Shown here piece by piece: positions 35,164 to 44,103 of a stretch of 64,000 bases of DNA. The notes below the pieces were generated by a model that was given only the letters and a program-made list of their open reading frames with translations, made no database searches and was not told where the DNA came from. Position 1 is the stretch's first letter. The number at the start of each line of letters is the position of its first letter. The DNA is from Pseudomonas fuscovaginae SE-1 (lineage in GTDB: Bacteria > Pseudomonadota > Gammaproteobacteria > Pseudomonadales > Pseudomonadaceae): NCBI RefSeq assembly GCF_000364705.1, contig NZ_AQOH01000061.1:1-64000 (forward strand), in the 5' to 3' direction. A program made the position numbers and the translations under genes.

Positions 35164-35811
35164 ATGACCCAAGCCCTGGCCGATATGCGCCGCGACTACA
35201 CCCGCGACGGTCTCACCGAGGCCCAGGCCCCGGCCGAACCGTTCGCGCTGTTCCACCAGTGGTTCGCCGATGCGGTGAAAACCGAACAGGCGCCGGTGGA
35301 GGCCAATGCCATGACCCTGGCGACCGTCGACGAGGACGGTCGGCCACATTGCCGCATCCTGTTGCTCAAGGGGCTGGACGAACAGGGTTTCACCTTCTTC
35401 ACCAACTACGAGAGCGACAAGGGGCGGCAACTGGCGGCGCGGCCGTTCGCGGCCATGACGTTCTTCTGGCCGGCCCTGGAGCGCCAGGTGCGGATCGAGG
35501 GACGCGTGGTGAAGGTTTCGCCGCAGGAATCGGATGCCTACTTCCAGGTGCGTCCGCTGGGCAGCCGCCTGGGGGCCTGGGCTTCACCGCAAAGCCGGGT
35601 GATCGCCGACCGTGGCGAGCTGGAGGCGCTGCTCCAGGCCACCCAGGCCCGGTTCTGCGACAGCCAGCCGCACTGCCCGGAGCATTGGGGCGGTTATCGG
35701 CTGTTGCCGGAGCGCATGGAGTTCTGGCAGGGCCGCGCCAGTCGCCTGCACGACCGTCTCGACTACCGGCTGACGGATACCGGCTGGACGCGCGCGCGCC
35801 TGGCCCCCTAA
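35164..35811 (+). CDS. pdxH: Pyridoxamine/pyridoxine 5'-phosphate oxidase
   Basis: PdxH oxidises PNP or PMP to pyridoxal 5'-phosphate using FMN. The 215-aa protein is full length. Family motifs include the N-terminal [48 protein letters not shown], the segment [15 protein letters not shown], and the C-terminal active site [21 protein letters not shown] precedes the ATG. Its stop overlaps the stop of the convergent downstream gene. Confidence 0.97.
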   Translation: MTQALADMRRDYTRDGLTEAQAPAEPFALFHQWFADAVKTEQAPVEANAMTLATVDEDGRPHCRILLLKGLDEQGFTFFTNYESDKGRQLAARPFAAMTFFWPALERQVRIEGRVVKVSPQESDAYFQVRPLGSRLGAWASPQSRVIADRGELEALLQATQARFCDSQPHCPEHWGGYRLLPERMEFWQGRASRLHDRLDYRLTDTGWTRARLAP

Positions 35812-36041
35812 CCGGGAAACTCTGCAGCGGCGGCTTCCAGCCAACGCTGCAGGTCTCGTCGCTTGACCTTCCGCTTCCTCGCGTCCTCGAGACGCTGCAG
35901 CATGAACTTTTTCCGCGCCTCGTTGTCTCCCGCAAGAGATAATGCGAGGTCACGGTCCATCCAGCGTCTGGTTTTCACATACAGCCACCCGTGGAAATAC
36001 AATCCGGCGGCAGTGGTGATGGCGATGATGAAGTAATCCAT
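35808..36041 (-). CDS. Small single-TM protein of unknown function
   Basis: This 77-aa protein has an N-terminal transmembrane helix ([19 protein letters not shown]) and then a strongly basic cytoplasmic helix ([26 protein letters not shown]). The two stop codons of this gene and pdxH share four bases (CTAA). Codon use is Pseudomonas-like and it is likely real; no family is recognised. Confidence 0.7.
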   Translation of the reverse strand: MDYFIIAITTAAGLYFHGWLYVKTRRWMDRDLALSLAGDNEARKKFMLQRLEDARKRKVKRRDLQRWLEAAAAEFPG

Positions 36042-36215
36042 GGCGGTCCTTGTGGCGGGTGGGAAAGGCGCTTCAAAAGCGCATTGCCCTGTCCCGGTTC
36101 TAATGTACGTCGAGTCTGTACTGGCGCTGAATGAAAGCCATTTTATCCGCAGGCTGTCGTGACAGAGGTCAAGCTGCGGAGTTTAATTGAACTATGTCCT
36201 CTTGGAGCTGCCCCC

Positions 36216-36680
36216 ATGCGTAAGTCTGTTTTGCTGATTGCTTCCTTCTCCACAATGGCCATGCTGCTGGGTGGTTGCACCAACAGCCTGACCGGCGACA
36301 CCTATTCCCGTGATGAGGCCCGTCGCGTACAGACCATCCGCCTGGGTACCATCGAATCCCTGCGTCCGGTTCAGATCGAAGGCACCAACTCGCCAATCGG
36401 TGCCGGTGCCGGTGCGATCGTCGGCGGTGTCGGTGGCAGTGCCATCGGTGGTGGCCGTGGCAGTATCGTGACTGCGGTGATCGGTGCGGTGGCCGGTGGC
36501 GTGCTGGGCAACATGGCGGAAAAAGGCCTGACCAAGACCCAGGGCGTGGAAATCACCGTACGTGAAGATGACGGCAGCCTGCGTGCCTACGTGCAGGAAG
36601 TGGCGCCGAACGAGATCTTCCGTGTCGGCGAGCGTGTGCGTATCTCCACTGTCGGTGGTACCAGCCGCGTTTCCCACTGA
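36216..36680 (+). CDS. Glycine-zipper outer-membrane lipoprotein, SlyB-like
   Basis: This 154-aa lipoprotein has a lipobox LLGGCTNS (Cys21), the SlyB-type segment TYSRDEARRVQTIRLGTIESLRPVQIEG, a glycine zipper (GAGAGAIVGGVGGSAIGGG; AGGVLGNMAEKG) and a C-terminal beta domain. SlyB-family proteins help keep the outer membrane intact. It is close to SlyB/Pcp but I do not claim strict orthology. A terminator follows. Confidence 0.88.
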   Translation: MRKSVLLIASFSTMAMLLGGCTNSLTGDTYSRDEARRVQTIRLGTIESLRPVQIEGTNSPIGAGAGAIVGGVGGSAIGGGRGSIVTAVIGAVAGGVLGNMAEKGLTKTQGVEITVREDDGSLRAYVQEVAPNEIFRVGERVRISTVGGTSRVSH

Positions 36681-36702
36681 TTCCTGCAATCAGGCTGTAA
36701 CA

Positions 36703-36741
36703 GAAAACCCCGGCCAGTTTCTTGGCCGGGGTTTTCTTTTT
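36703..36741 (+). terminator. Terminator of the SlyB-like gene
   Basis: GAAAACCCCGGCCA / TGGCCGGGGTTTTC is a 14-bp stem with a short loop followed by TTTTT. Confidence 0.9.
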
Positions 36742-36782
36742 GTCCGGAGCGTATCGGTCCGCTCCCTCTCGGCGCCTCCCGC

Positions 36783-36854
36783 TGTAGGAGCAGGGCTTGC
36801 CCGCGAAGCTTTGCATGGCCTCAAGGGCCTATTCGCGGGCAAGCCCTGCTCCTC
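36783..36854. repeat. REP-like inverted doublet (TGTAGGAGCAGG family)
   Basis: TGTAGGAGCAGGGCTTGCCC and GGGCAAGCCCTGCTCCT face each other between the SlyB-like and nhaA genes, which are convergent. Confidence 0.8.
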
Positions 36855-36934
36855 CAGGCGCCAATCTGCTCCTACGATGGCACAGTCAGGTTCCCGCCGG
36901 GTAAGTCTGTTCCTGCAATGGCAAGCCAATGTAC

Positions 36935-38116
36935 CTATGGGAGGGTGCTGCGCCGGCTGGCCATGGCCGTGACCATGTAGCCGATCACTGCCGCGAGCAT
37001 CGAACCGGTGAGGATACCCATGCGATCCATGCCGGCGTAGTCGCTGCTGCCCGGGATGAAAGCCAGGGAGCCGACGAACAGGCTCATGGTGAAGCCGATG
37101 CCGCAGAGGATCGCCACGCCGAGCACCTGACCCCAATTGGCGCCCTGGGGCAGTGCCGCCAGGCCGGCCTTGATCGCCAGCCAGGTCAGGCCGAATACCC
37201 CGATGGTCTTGCCGATCAGCAGGCCGGCGGCGATACCCAGCGGTACGTGATGGGTGAAACTCTCCAGGTTGATGCCTGCCAGCGATACGCCCGCGTTGGC
37301 GAAGGCGAACAGCGGCAGGATACCGTAGGCCACCCAGGGGTGCAGGGCATGTTCCAGGCTCAGCAGCGGCGACGATTCGGCGTTTTTCGTGCGTAGCGGG
37401 ATGCAGAACGCCAGGGTCACGCCTGCCAGGGTCGCATGCACGCCACTCTTGAGTACGCAGATCCAGAGGATCAGGCCGACGACCAGGTAGGGACCGAGCT
37501 TGATCACCCCCAGGCGGTTCATCGCGACCAGGGCGAGCAGGCACGCTCCCGCCAGCAGCAGCGACAGATTCGACAATTCGCCGGAGTAGAACATCGCGAT
37601 GACGATGATCGCCCCCAGATCGTCGATGATCGCCAGGGTCATCAGGAACAGCTTCAGCGACACCGGAGCCCGCTTGCCCAAGAGGGCCAATACGCCGAGG
37701 GCGAAGGCGATGTCGGTGGCCATGGGAATCGCCCAGCCGCCGAGTGCCGTCGGGTTGTCCCGGTTCAGCAGCCAATAGATCAGCGCCGGTACCACCATGC
37801 CGCCGATCGCCGCCGCACCTGGCAGGACCACCTGCGAAGGCTTGGACAGCTGGCCTTCCAGCACTTCACGCTTGACCTCCAGGCCGATCAGCAGGAAGAA
37901 CAGCGCCATCAGGCCGTCGTTGATCCACAGCAGCAGCGGCTTGGCGATCTTCAGGGCGCCGACCTGGGCGACCACCGGAACATCCAGGAGGCCGTTGTAC
38001 AGGTACGACAGCGGGGAGTTGTTGATCAGCAGAGCCAGGGCGGCAGCGGCAATCAATAACAGACCGCTGGCGGCTTCCAACTGAAAGAACCGTGTGAATG
38101 TGCTACGCAGAGGCAA
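36935..38116 (-). CDS. nhaA: Na+/H+ antiporter NhaA
   Basis: This 393-aa protein exchanges sodium for protons across the inner membrane at alkaline pH. Visible motifs are [17 protein letters not shown] (the paired transport Asp of TM5 would be in FFLLIGLEV and ATDIAFALG) and [19 protein letters not shown] with the DD pair. The reading frame has no suitable ATG; I take the TTG at 38116 ([18 protein letters not shown]), because GGAGGG lies 6-8 nt upstream and it gives the family N-terminus. Confidence 0.95.
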   Translation of the reverse strand: MPLRSTFTRFFQLEAASGLLLIAAAALALLINNSPLSYLYNGLLDVPVVAQVGALKIAKPLLLWINDGLMALFFLLIGLEVKREVLEGQLSKPSQVVLPGAAAIGGMVVPALIYWLLNRDNPTALGGWAIPMATDIAFALGVLALLGKRAPVSLKLFLMTLAIIDDLGAIIVIAMFYSGELSNLSLLLAGACLLALVAMNRLGVIKLGPYLVVGLILWICVLKSGVHATLAGVTLAFCIPLRTKNAESSPLLSLEHALHPWVAYGILPLFAFANAGVSLAGINLESFTHHVPLGIAAGLLIGKTIGVFGLTWLAIKAGLAALPQGANWGQVLGVAILCGIGFTMSLFVGSLAFIPGSSDYAGMDRMGILTGSMLAAVIGYMVTAMASRRSTLP

Positions 38117-38415
38117 GGTTCGCCCTCCATCGATGAAGTCAAAAGGTGGGACACCCAAACCCGTACCATCAGTTGTTAAAGCAGGACCTATATTTCTATT
38201 GGCGATAACTGGAAAGCTGGGGAATCAACTCATGGCAGCCTAGCAGTTACCCGTGCAAATGCGTCCTCACTGTATCTGTGCGGGTTGTAGGAAAATTCCT
38301 ATAGTTGTTGCCGGTTGAATCTTTCACCTTGTTCTTTTCGTGGTTTGGCTGTCAGCTATGCGCACGCCAGCCCGTCAGCGCCTTCGGGCGTGTCCGTGAC
38401 AACGAGTAATCCATC
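38117..38415. other. Intergenic region between divergent nhaA and Cds1-like genes
   Basis: This 299-bp region is AT-richer than its surroundings in the middle (about 38160-38330). It must hold both promoters, but no clear -35/-10 pair or operator is convincing. No open frame of interest. Confidence 0.4.
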
Positions 38416-39510
38416 ATGAGCGATAACCGACAGTGGTCCCGGGAAGCGATCCGGATCATCGAGGCCGATTTCCAGCGCAGTGCCGATACCCACCTGATTC
38501 CCCTGCCATTGCCCGGGCTGCCGGGTATCGACTTGTATTTCAAGGACGAGTCCAGCCATCCCACCGGCAGTCTGAAACATCGCCTGGCGCGCTCGCTGTT
38601 CCTCTATGCGCTGTGTAACGGCTGGCTGAAACCGGGAGCGCCGGTGATCGAGGCGTCGAGCGGTTCGACGGCGATCTCCGAGGCCTACTTCGCCCGGCTG
38701 CTGGGGCTGCCGTTCATCGCGGTGATGCCGGCCACCACCTCCCAGGAGAAGATCGCGCAGATAGCCTTCTATGGGGGCAGGAGCCACCTGGTACAGGACC
38801 CGACGCAGATCTACGCCGAGTCCGAGCGCCTGGCGCGCGAGAGTGGCGGCCATTTCATGGACCAGTTCACCTATGCCGAGCGGGCCACCGACTGGCGGGC
38901 GAACAACAACATCGCCGAGTCGATCTTCCAGCAATTGCGCTTCGAGCGGCATCCTGAGCCGAGCTGGCTGATCTCCAGCCCAGGCACCGGCGGCACCACG
39001 GCGACCCTGGGCCGCTACGTGCGCTACCGCCAGCATTGCACGCGGGTACTGTGTGCCGATGCCGAGCGTTCGGTGTTCTTCGATTACTACCAGAGCGGCG
39101 ATGCCAGCCTGCGCCTGGACTGCGGTTCGCGGATCGAGGGTATCGGCCGGCCGCGGGTCGAGGCGTCGTTCCTGCCCAAGGTGATCGATGCGATGGTCAA
39201 GGTACCGGATGCCTTGTCCCTGGCGGCCATGCACTACCTGGCGCGGCGCCTGGGGCGACGGGTCGGTGGGTCCAGCGGGACCAACCTGGTCGGTGCATTG
39301 ATGGCGGCACGGCAGATGGTCGAGGCCGGGGAGAGCGGTTCGATCGTGGCGATTCTCTGCGATGGTGGCGAGCGTTATGCCACGACCTATTACGACGAGG
39401 CCTGGCTGAAGGCCCAGGGGCATGTCCTGGATGAGCTGATCGAGCAGGTGGCGGCCACTGTCGAGCGGGGCGAGACGCTGCCCGGGAACGTTCTGCGCTC
39501 AGGGATCTGA
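38416..39510 (+). CDS. Cds1-like PLP-dependent cysteine desulfhydrase / cysteine synthase family
   Basis: This 364-aa fold-type II PLP enzyme resembles the Cds1 group (L-cysteine desulfhydrase of M. tuberculosis and fungi). The PLP Lys is Lys54 in HPTGSLKHR; the substrate loop is [10 protein letters not shown]; the phosphate loop reads [16 protein letters not shown]. The C-terminal [12 protein letters not shown] and [13 protein letters not shown] match the group better than CysK/CysM. Hydrogen sulfide release from cysteine is a likely activity; synthase activity is not excluded. Confidence 0.85.
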   Translation: MSDNRQWSREAIRIIEADFQRSADTHLIPLPLPGLPGIDLYFKDESSHPTGSLKHRLARSLFLYALCNGWLKPGAPVIEASSGSTAISEAYFARLLGLPFIAVMPATTSQEKIAQIAFYGGRSHLVQDPTQIYAESERLARESGGHFMDQFTYAERATDWRANNNIAESIFQQLRFERHPEPSWLISSPGTGGTTATLGRYVRYRQHCTRVLCADAERSVFFDYYQSGDASLRLDCGSRIEGIGRPRVEASFLPKVIDAMVKVPDALSLAAMHYLARRLGRRVGGSSGTNLVGALMAARQMVEAGESGSIVAILCDGGERYATTYYDEAWLKAQGHVLDELIEQVAATVERGETLPGNVLRSGI

Positions 39511-39543
39511 AGGGGCTGGCCACTGCCAGCCTGCAGCGATGAC

Positions 39544-40314
39544 CTAAAGGCTGAATCCGCCATCCAGCGGAATGATGTTTCCGGTCATATAGGCCCCCGC
39601 GGTGCTCGCCAGGCTGATGGCCAGGGCCGCCATCTCTTCCTCGCGGCCCCAGCGTTTCATCGGGATCAGCGCGCAATCCTGCGCCAGGGCCTGTTCGTCC
39701 TCGACGATATGCCGGGTCATCTTGCTTGGAAAGCGTCCGGGGGCGATCACGTTGACGTTGATATGCTGGCTCACCAGTTCCCGCGCCAGTATCCGCGACA
39801 TCTGGTGCAGGGCTGCCTTGCTCGGGCCATAGGCATAGGCCTGCTCGCCAAAGGAGGCAATCCCCGCCACCGAGCCGATGTTGATGATGTGTGCCGGATT
39901 GTCTGCCGATCCGGCACGGCGCAGCAGCGGCAGCAACTGCTGGATGCAGCCGAACACCGCCGTGACGTTCAACTGCATGACCTTCTCCCAGCCTTTGGCC
40001 GGGTAGCTTTCCAGCGGTGCCCCCCAGGTGGTGCCGGCGTTGTTGACCAGGATGTCCAGGCGATCGACGGCTTCGCCCAGTTGCGTGGCCAATTCCAGCA
40101 CTCCCGCCTCGCTGGCCAGGTTGGCGGCCAGGGCATGACAGTGGCCGAGTGCACCAAGCTCCTCGGCGGTCTGTCGGCAGGCCTCGGCATCGCGAGCGCA
40201 GACATAGACCGTGGCGCCGGCCTCGACATAGGCTTTGGCGATCATCCGGCCGATACCACGGGTGCCACCGGTCACCAGTGCGGTGCGGCCTTGCAGGGAA
40301 AAGTAGGGAAGCAT
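39544..40314 (-). CDS. rhlG: RhlG-type beta-ketoacyl reductase, short-chain dehydrogenase
   Basis: This 256-aa SDR uses NADPH: cofactor motif TGGTRGIG, NNAG loop, catalytic Ser (NIGSVAG) and Tyr-Lys (YAYGPSKAA). It follows P. aeruginosa RhlG closely (MxPYFSLxGRxALVTGG; GAPLESYPAKGWEKVMQLNVT; NVNVIAPGRFPSKMTRHI). RhlG was first linked to rhamnolipid precursor synthesis, later work doubts a direct role. No rhlA/B genes are in this window. Confidence 0.9.
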   Translation of the reverse strand: MLPYFSLQGRTALVTGGTRGIGRMIAKAYVEAGATVYVCARDAEACRQTAEELGALGHCHALAANLASEAGVLELATQLGEAVDRLDILVNNAGTTWGAPLESYPAKGWEKVMQLNVTAVFGCIQQLLPLLRRAGSADNPAHIINIGSVAGIASFGEQAYAYGPSKAALHQMSRILARELVSQHINVNVIAPGRFPSKMTRHIVEDEQALAQDCALIPMKRWGREEEMAALAISLASTAGAYMTGNIIPLDGGFSL

Positions 40315-40439
40315 GGCGAGTCCTGAGCGGGAATAGGGTCGTCATACCCTAGCCGCCGGGCTCCGCCAGTGGAGCCACTATTGCCCCGGGGAATGTCCCC
40401 TCATGCCCGCGGAGCTGGCTGGCTCGCGCGGGCCTGGGC

Positions 40440-40901
40440 TCACTTGCGTACGCGCAGCGTCAGGCCCTTGAGGAAATTGCGCAGCAACTGGTCGCCACAA
40501 TGGCGATAGTTGTTGTGGCCGACCTTGCGGAACAACGCGCTCAGTTCCGGCTTGGAAACCGGGAAGTCGACAGACTTGAGGATCGCGTGCAGGTCGTCTT
40601 CCTTGAGCTCGAAGGCCACACGCAGTTTCTTCAGAATGATGTTGTTGGTCACCGGCAGCTCGACCGGCAGCGGCGGACGGCTGTCGTCCTTGCCACGCTT
40701 GAAGATGACCAGGCCATCGAGGAAATGGGCCATGACCTCGTCGGGGCAATGCACGAAGCCTTCTTCCTCGTCTTTTTTCAGGTAGCTGACGATATCGGCC
40801 CGGGAGGTGTCGAAACCGGTGAGTTGGATGATGTCGGCGACCTTGGCATCGCTGATATCGAGCATGTAGCGCACGCTGCGCAATACATCGTTGTGAATCA
40901 T
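40440..40901 (-). CDS. DUF1456 (YehS) family protein
   Basis: This 153-aa protein consists of two DUF1456 repeats, each about 65 residues: MIHNDVLRSVRYMLDISDAKV and NIILKKLRVAFELKEDDLHAIL. YehS proteins are of unknown function; the fold suggests an alpha-helical repeat. The ATG at 40901 is chosen since it gives the family start MIHNDVLRS. It is followed upstream (50 bp) by the pseudouridine synthase-like gene on the same strand, so the two may form an operon. Confidence 0.9.
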   Translation of the reverse strand: MIHNDVLRSVRYMLDISDAKVADIIQLTGFDTSRADIVSYLKKDEEEGFVHCPDEVMAHFLDGLVIFKRGKDDSRPPLPVELPVTNNIILKKLRVAFELKEDDLHAILKSVDFPVSKPELSALFRKVGHNNYRHCGDQLLRNFLKGLTLRVRK

Positions 40902-40950
40902 GTGGGCAGTCCTGGGTGGTAAACGCCGCGTATGCGCAGCGGCGTTGAAA

Positions 40951-41661
40951 TTAAAACTTTTCCTTGGGCGACAGATAGCGCCACTGGCCGACCGGCACCT
41001 TGCCGATGGACACGCCGCCAAGGCGAATCCGGCGGATGGCCACGACCTTGAGCCCGACGGCTTCGCAGAGTTGGGCGATCAGGCCCGGCTGCGGGTTCTT
41101 CAGGGCGAAGCGCAGGCGGTTTTCATTCTGCCAACTGGCCTTGGCCGCTGGCAGTTCGCGGCCCTTGACGGTGATGCCGCGGCCGATTCGCTCGAGGCCG
41201 TGCTCGATCATCCGGCCGCTGACTTCGACCACGTACTCCTGCTCGACCTTGGCGATATCCTCGGTCAGCTTGCGCAGGATCTTCCAGTCCTGGGTGAACA
41301 CCAGCAGGCCGCTGGCGTTGGTCTGCAGTTCGGCCGCGCTGTTCAGGCGCAGGAAATGCCCGCGCAACGGACGCTTGCCGTAGCGGTGCTCCTCGGACAG
41401 GCTGGCGGCGCCCAGCAACTGGCGTGCTCCGTCGGTATCGAGGCCGGCGGGCTGGTTCAGCAGCAAGGTCACCGGCTCGGGTGCGGTGGCCTTGGCATTC
41501 GGGTCCAGTTCGACTTTCTGCTGGTCGACCTTGAATTGCGGCTCGTCGATGACTTCGCCATCGACCGTGACCCAGCCACCCTCGATGAACAGCTCGGCCT
41601 CCCGGCGGGAGCAGCCGACCAGCTCGATGAGGCGTTTGGAAAGGCGGATGGGTTCAGACAT
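40951..41661 (-). CDS. RsuA/RluF-family pseudouridine synthase-like protein lacking the catalytic Asp
   Basis: This 236-aa protein has an S4 RNA-binding domain (RLSKRLIELVGCSRREAELFI) and an RsuA/RluF-type domain. In active enzymes the motif is GRLDxxTxGLL; here the aligned sequence reads AELQTNASGLL, with Gln at the Asp position. The C-terminal NRQIRRM motif is also altered (PGLIAQLCEAVG). The rest, such as EQEYVVEVSGRMIE and GQWRYL, is clearly homologous. It is likely a folded RNA-binding protein without isomerase activity, though a shifted active site cannot be excluded. The ATG at 41661 gives MSEPIRLSKRL. Confidence 0.85.
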   Translation of the reverse strand: MSEPIRLSKRLIELVGCSRREAELFIEGGWVTVDGEVIDEPQFKVDQQKVELDPNAKATAPEPVTLLLNQPAGLDTDGARQLLGAASLSEEHRYGKRPLRGHFLRLNSAAELQTNASGLLVFTQDWKILRKLTEDIAKVEQEYVVEVSGRMIEHGLERIGRGITVKGRELPAAKASWQNENRLRFALKNPQPGLIAQLCEAVGLKVVAIRRIRLGGVSIGKVPVGQWRYLSPKEKF

Positions 41662-41764
41662 GACAGCGGCCGTAACGATAAAGGGTGCCCATTGTACCTG
41701 CCAGCGCCGGTTGCGTCCGGCAACATTTGTCGCAGTTGGGTCTGGGGTGGCGCAGACCGCTTTG

Positions 41765-41842
41765 TTGTAGGTGCCGGCTTGCCGGCGATAGCGGTCGAAC
41801 AGGCGGCGCAAGAGTTGCCGGCCCTATCGCCAGCAAGCGGAG
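41765..41842. repeat. REP-like inverted doublet
   Basis: TGTAGGTGCCGGCTTGCCGGCGATAG and CTATCGCCAGCAAGCGGAGC face each other between the GNAT and pseudouridine synthase-like genes, both on the minus strand. The right arm is diverged. Confidence 0.65.
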
Positions 41843-41902
41843 CGCCGCCCGGCCGTCTCCCACGTGATCGCGCCAGGCTCGTGCCTTGTGGGGCGCCACA
41901 GC

Positions 41903-42352
41903 TCAGCGCTTGAGCCGCAGGTGCAGCAGCGGATACGGCTGGCCCATGCCATCATGCTCCGAACGCCCGACCACCTCGAAGCCCTGCTTTAAATAGAAAC
42001 CGATGGCCTGCGGGTTCTGTTCGTTGACGTCCAACTGGTCGGCATTCAGGTGGTCGATGGCGTACCACAACAGCAGCTTGCCCAGGCCTTGTCCGCGGTG
42101 CTGTGGGGCGATGAACAGCATCTCCACCTTGCCCGCCGCGACGCCGGCGAAGCCGCTGATCCGCTGACGTGAGTCGCGGGTACAGATCAGCATGACCGCA
42201 TCCAGGTAGCGGGTCAGCACCAGGTTCTTCAGCAGCTCGATGTAGCTGTCCGGAAGGAAGTCGTGAGTGGCACGTACGGAAGCTTCCCAGACGTCGGTCA
42301 GTTCCTGGTAGTCGTTGGCCCTGGGGGGGTAGATGGCTGAGTGCTGGCGCAT
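41903..42352 (-). CDS. GNAT-family N-acetyltransferase (YjaB-like)
   Basis: This 149-aa single-domain acetyltransferase has the acetyl-CoA motif APQHRGQGLGKLLL and a C-terminal beta-bulge region (AIGFYLKQGFEVVGRSEHD). The N-terminal YQELTDVWEASVRATHDFL is shared with YjaB-type proteins. The substrate is unknown; small molecules, amino acids or ribosomal protein termini are possible. Confidence 0.88.
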   Translation of the reverse strand: MRQHSAIYPPRANDYQELTDVWEASVRATHDFLPDSYIELLKNLVLTRYLDAVMLICTRDSRQRISGFAGVAAGKVEMLFIAPQHRGQGLGKLLLWYAIDHLNADQLDVNEQNPQAIGFYLKQGFEVVGRSEHDGMGQPYPLLHLRLKR

Positions 42353-42404
42353 GTCGCCCTTCCTTTTCTGGCGCGAAGCGGATCGTTCGCCAAACGATAG
42401 TCGT

Positions 42405-42452
42405 AAAAAAGCCCCGCTTCTCGTGGAAAGAGCGGGGCTTTTCGAGTTTTTT
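42405..42452 (-). terminator. Terminator of rimO
   Basis: AAAAAAGCCCCGC ... GCGGGGCTTTTCGAGTTTTTT is an inverted repeat just after the rimO stop on the minus strand; T-runs occur on both sides. Confidence 0.85.
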
Positions 42453-42457
42453 ACGGC

Positions 42458-43795
42458 TTACAGGCGTTCCGCCCAGAGGTCGTACTCGTCGGCGTCGGTC
42501 ACCCGGCACCAGATCTTGTCGCCCGCCTTGAGATCGCCGGCACCGTCGATGAATACGTTGCCGTCGATTTCCGGGGCATCGAAGAAGCAACGGCCAACGG
42601 CGCCGTTCTCGTCCACTTCGTCGATCAGCACTTCGATTTCCTTGCCGATGCGTTGTTGCAGGCGGGCCGAGCTGATGGCCTGCTGGTGCGCCATGAAGCG
42701 TTCCCAACGGTCCTGCTTGACCTCGTCCGGGACCACGTCCAGGCCCAGGTCATTGGCCGGGGCGCCTTCGACCGGCGAGTACTGGAAGCAGCCGACGCGA
42801 TCGAGCTGGGCTTCGGTCAGCCAGTCGAGCAGATACTGGAAGTCTTCCTCGGTTTCGCCGGGGAAGCCGACGATGAAGGTCGAACGGATGATCAGTTCCG
42901 GGCAGATCTCGCGCCAGTTCTTGATCCGCGCCAGGGTCTTGTCCTCGAACGCCGGGCGTTTCATGGCCTTGAGCACCTTCGGGCTGGCGTGCTGGAACGG
43001 GATGTCCAGGTACGGCAGGATCTTGCCGGCGGCCATCAGCGGGATCAACTCGTCGACGTGCGGGTACGGGTAGACGTAGTGCAGACGCACCCAGACGCCC
43101 AGGGTGCTCAGGGCCTCGCACAGTTCGGTCATGCGGGTCTTGACCGGGGCACCGTTCCAGAAGCCGGTACGGTACTTCACGTCGACGCCGTAGGCACTGG
43201 TGTCCTGGGAAATCACCAGCAGTTCCTTGACGCCGGCCTTGACCAGGCGCTGGGCCTCGTCGAGGACGTCGCCGACCGGGCGGCTGACCAGCTTGCCGCG
43301 CATGGACGGAATGATGCAGAAGCTGCAGCTGTGGTTGCAGCCTTCGGAAATCTTCAGGTAAGCGTAGTGGCGCGGAGTCAGCTTGACGCCTTGTGGCGGC
43401 ACCAGGTCGATCAGCGGGTTATGGTCCTGGCGTGGCGGCACGACCTCGTGCACGGCACCGACCACCTGCTCGTACTGCTGCGGGCCGGTCACCGCCAGCA
43501 CGCTGGGGTGCACTTCGCGGATATTGCCTTCTTCCACGCCCATGCAGCCGGTGACGATCACCTTGCCGTTTTCCTTGATCGCCTCGCCGATCACTTCCAG
43601 GGATTCGGCCTTGGCGCTGTCGATGAAACCGCAGGTGTTGACCACCACGACATCGGCGTCCTGATAGGTGGAGACGACGTCATAGCCTTCCATGCGCAGT
43701 TGGGTGAGGATGCGCTCGGAGTCCACGAGGGCCTTCGGGCAACCAAGACTTACGAATCCGACCTTGGGATTGGCCGGCGCGGTGGGGGTGGACAT
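42458..43795 (-). CDS. rimO: Ribosomal protein uS12 (Asp) methylthiotransferase
   Basis: RimO adds a methylthio group to the conserved Asp of ribosomal protein S12, using SAM and two Fe-S clusters. The 445-aa enzyme has the N-terminal UPF0004 domain ([31 protein letters not shown]), the radical SAM CxxxCxxC (CNHSCSFC, about residue 147) and a C-terminal TRAM domain ([16 protein letters not shown] ... [12 protein letters not shown]). Length and motifs match RimO, not MiaB. Confidence 0.97.
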   Translation of the reverse strand: MSTPTAPANPKVGFVSLGCPKALVDSERILTQLRMEGYDVVSTYQDADVVVVNTCGFIDSAKAESLEVIGEAIKENGKVIVTGCMGVEEGNIREVHPSVLAVTGPQQYEQVVGAVHEVVPPRQDHNPLIDLVPPQGVKLTPRHYAYLKISEGCNHSCSFCIIPSMRGKLVSRPVGDVLDEAQRLVKAGVKELLVISQDTSAYGVDVKYRTGFWNGAPVKTRMTELCEALSTLGVWVRLHYVYPYPHVDELIPLMAAGKILPYLDIPFQHASPKVLKAMKRPAFEDKTLARIKNWREICPELIIRSTFIVGFPGETEEDFQYLLDWLTEAQLDRVGCFQYSPVEGAPANDLGLDVVPDEVKQDRWERFMAHQQAISSARLQQRIGKEIEVLIDEVDENGAVGRCFFDAPEIDGNVFIDGAGDLKAGDKIWCRVTDADEYDLWAERL

Positions 43796-44103
43796 GTCTA
43801 ACCTCGGTTGGGGTGTCAGGTCGTTCGGTGACGACGGGCGCTGGGCGCGCCTCTGATCAAAAAGTGCGCAATTCTAGCGGCGAGCGAGGCACTTGAACAG
43901 CTTTATGGAGGGAAATGCGACGAGTGCTGCGCTATGCTTCGCCGCGTTGGCGTTTGTTGTCATTTTTTGTTTCAAATTGCCGGCAAAAGATTGAGCATCG
44001 GCAACTGTAGGAAAAGCAGCGCATGCTGCACTGACATGCTGAACTGAAAAAAGAATAGTGCTTCTTTGAAGAAGCCCCGGTCCGGGTTGTGGGGGAGTAG
44101 TTG
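43796..44103. promoter_or_regulatory. Intergenic region with structured leader before kup
   Basis: This 308-bp region between the divergent rimO and kup genes contains inverted repeats close to kup: GCAGCGCATGCTGC (about 44016-44029), the perfect GCTTCTT-TG-AAGAAGC (44060-44075) and CCCGGTCCGGG right after it, then GGGGGAG before the ATG. These could form an RNA leader structure. No known riboswitch class is recognised. Confidence 0.45.

Noticed and set aside
42458..43795. MiaB (tRNA methylthiotransferase) instead of RimO
   Set aside because: N-terminal motifs [12 protein letters not shown] and the C-terminal TRAM ending fit RimO.
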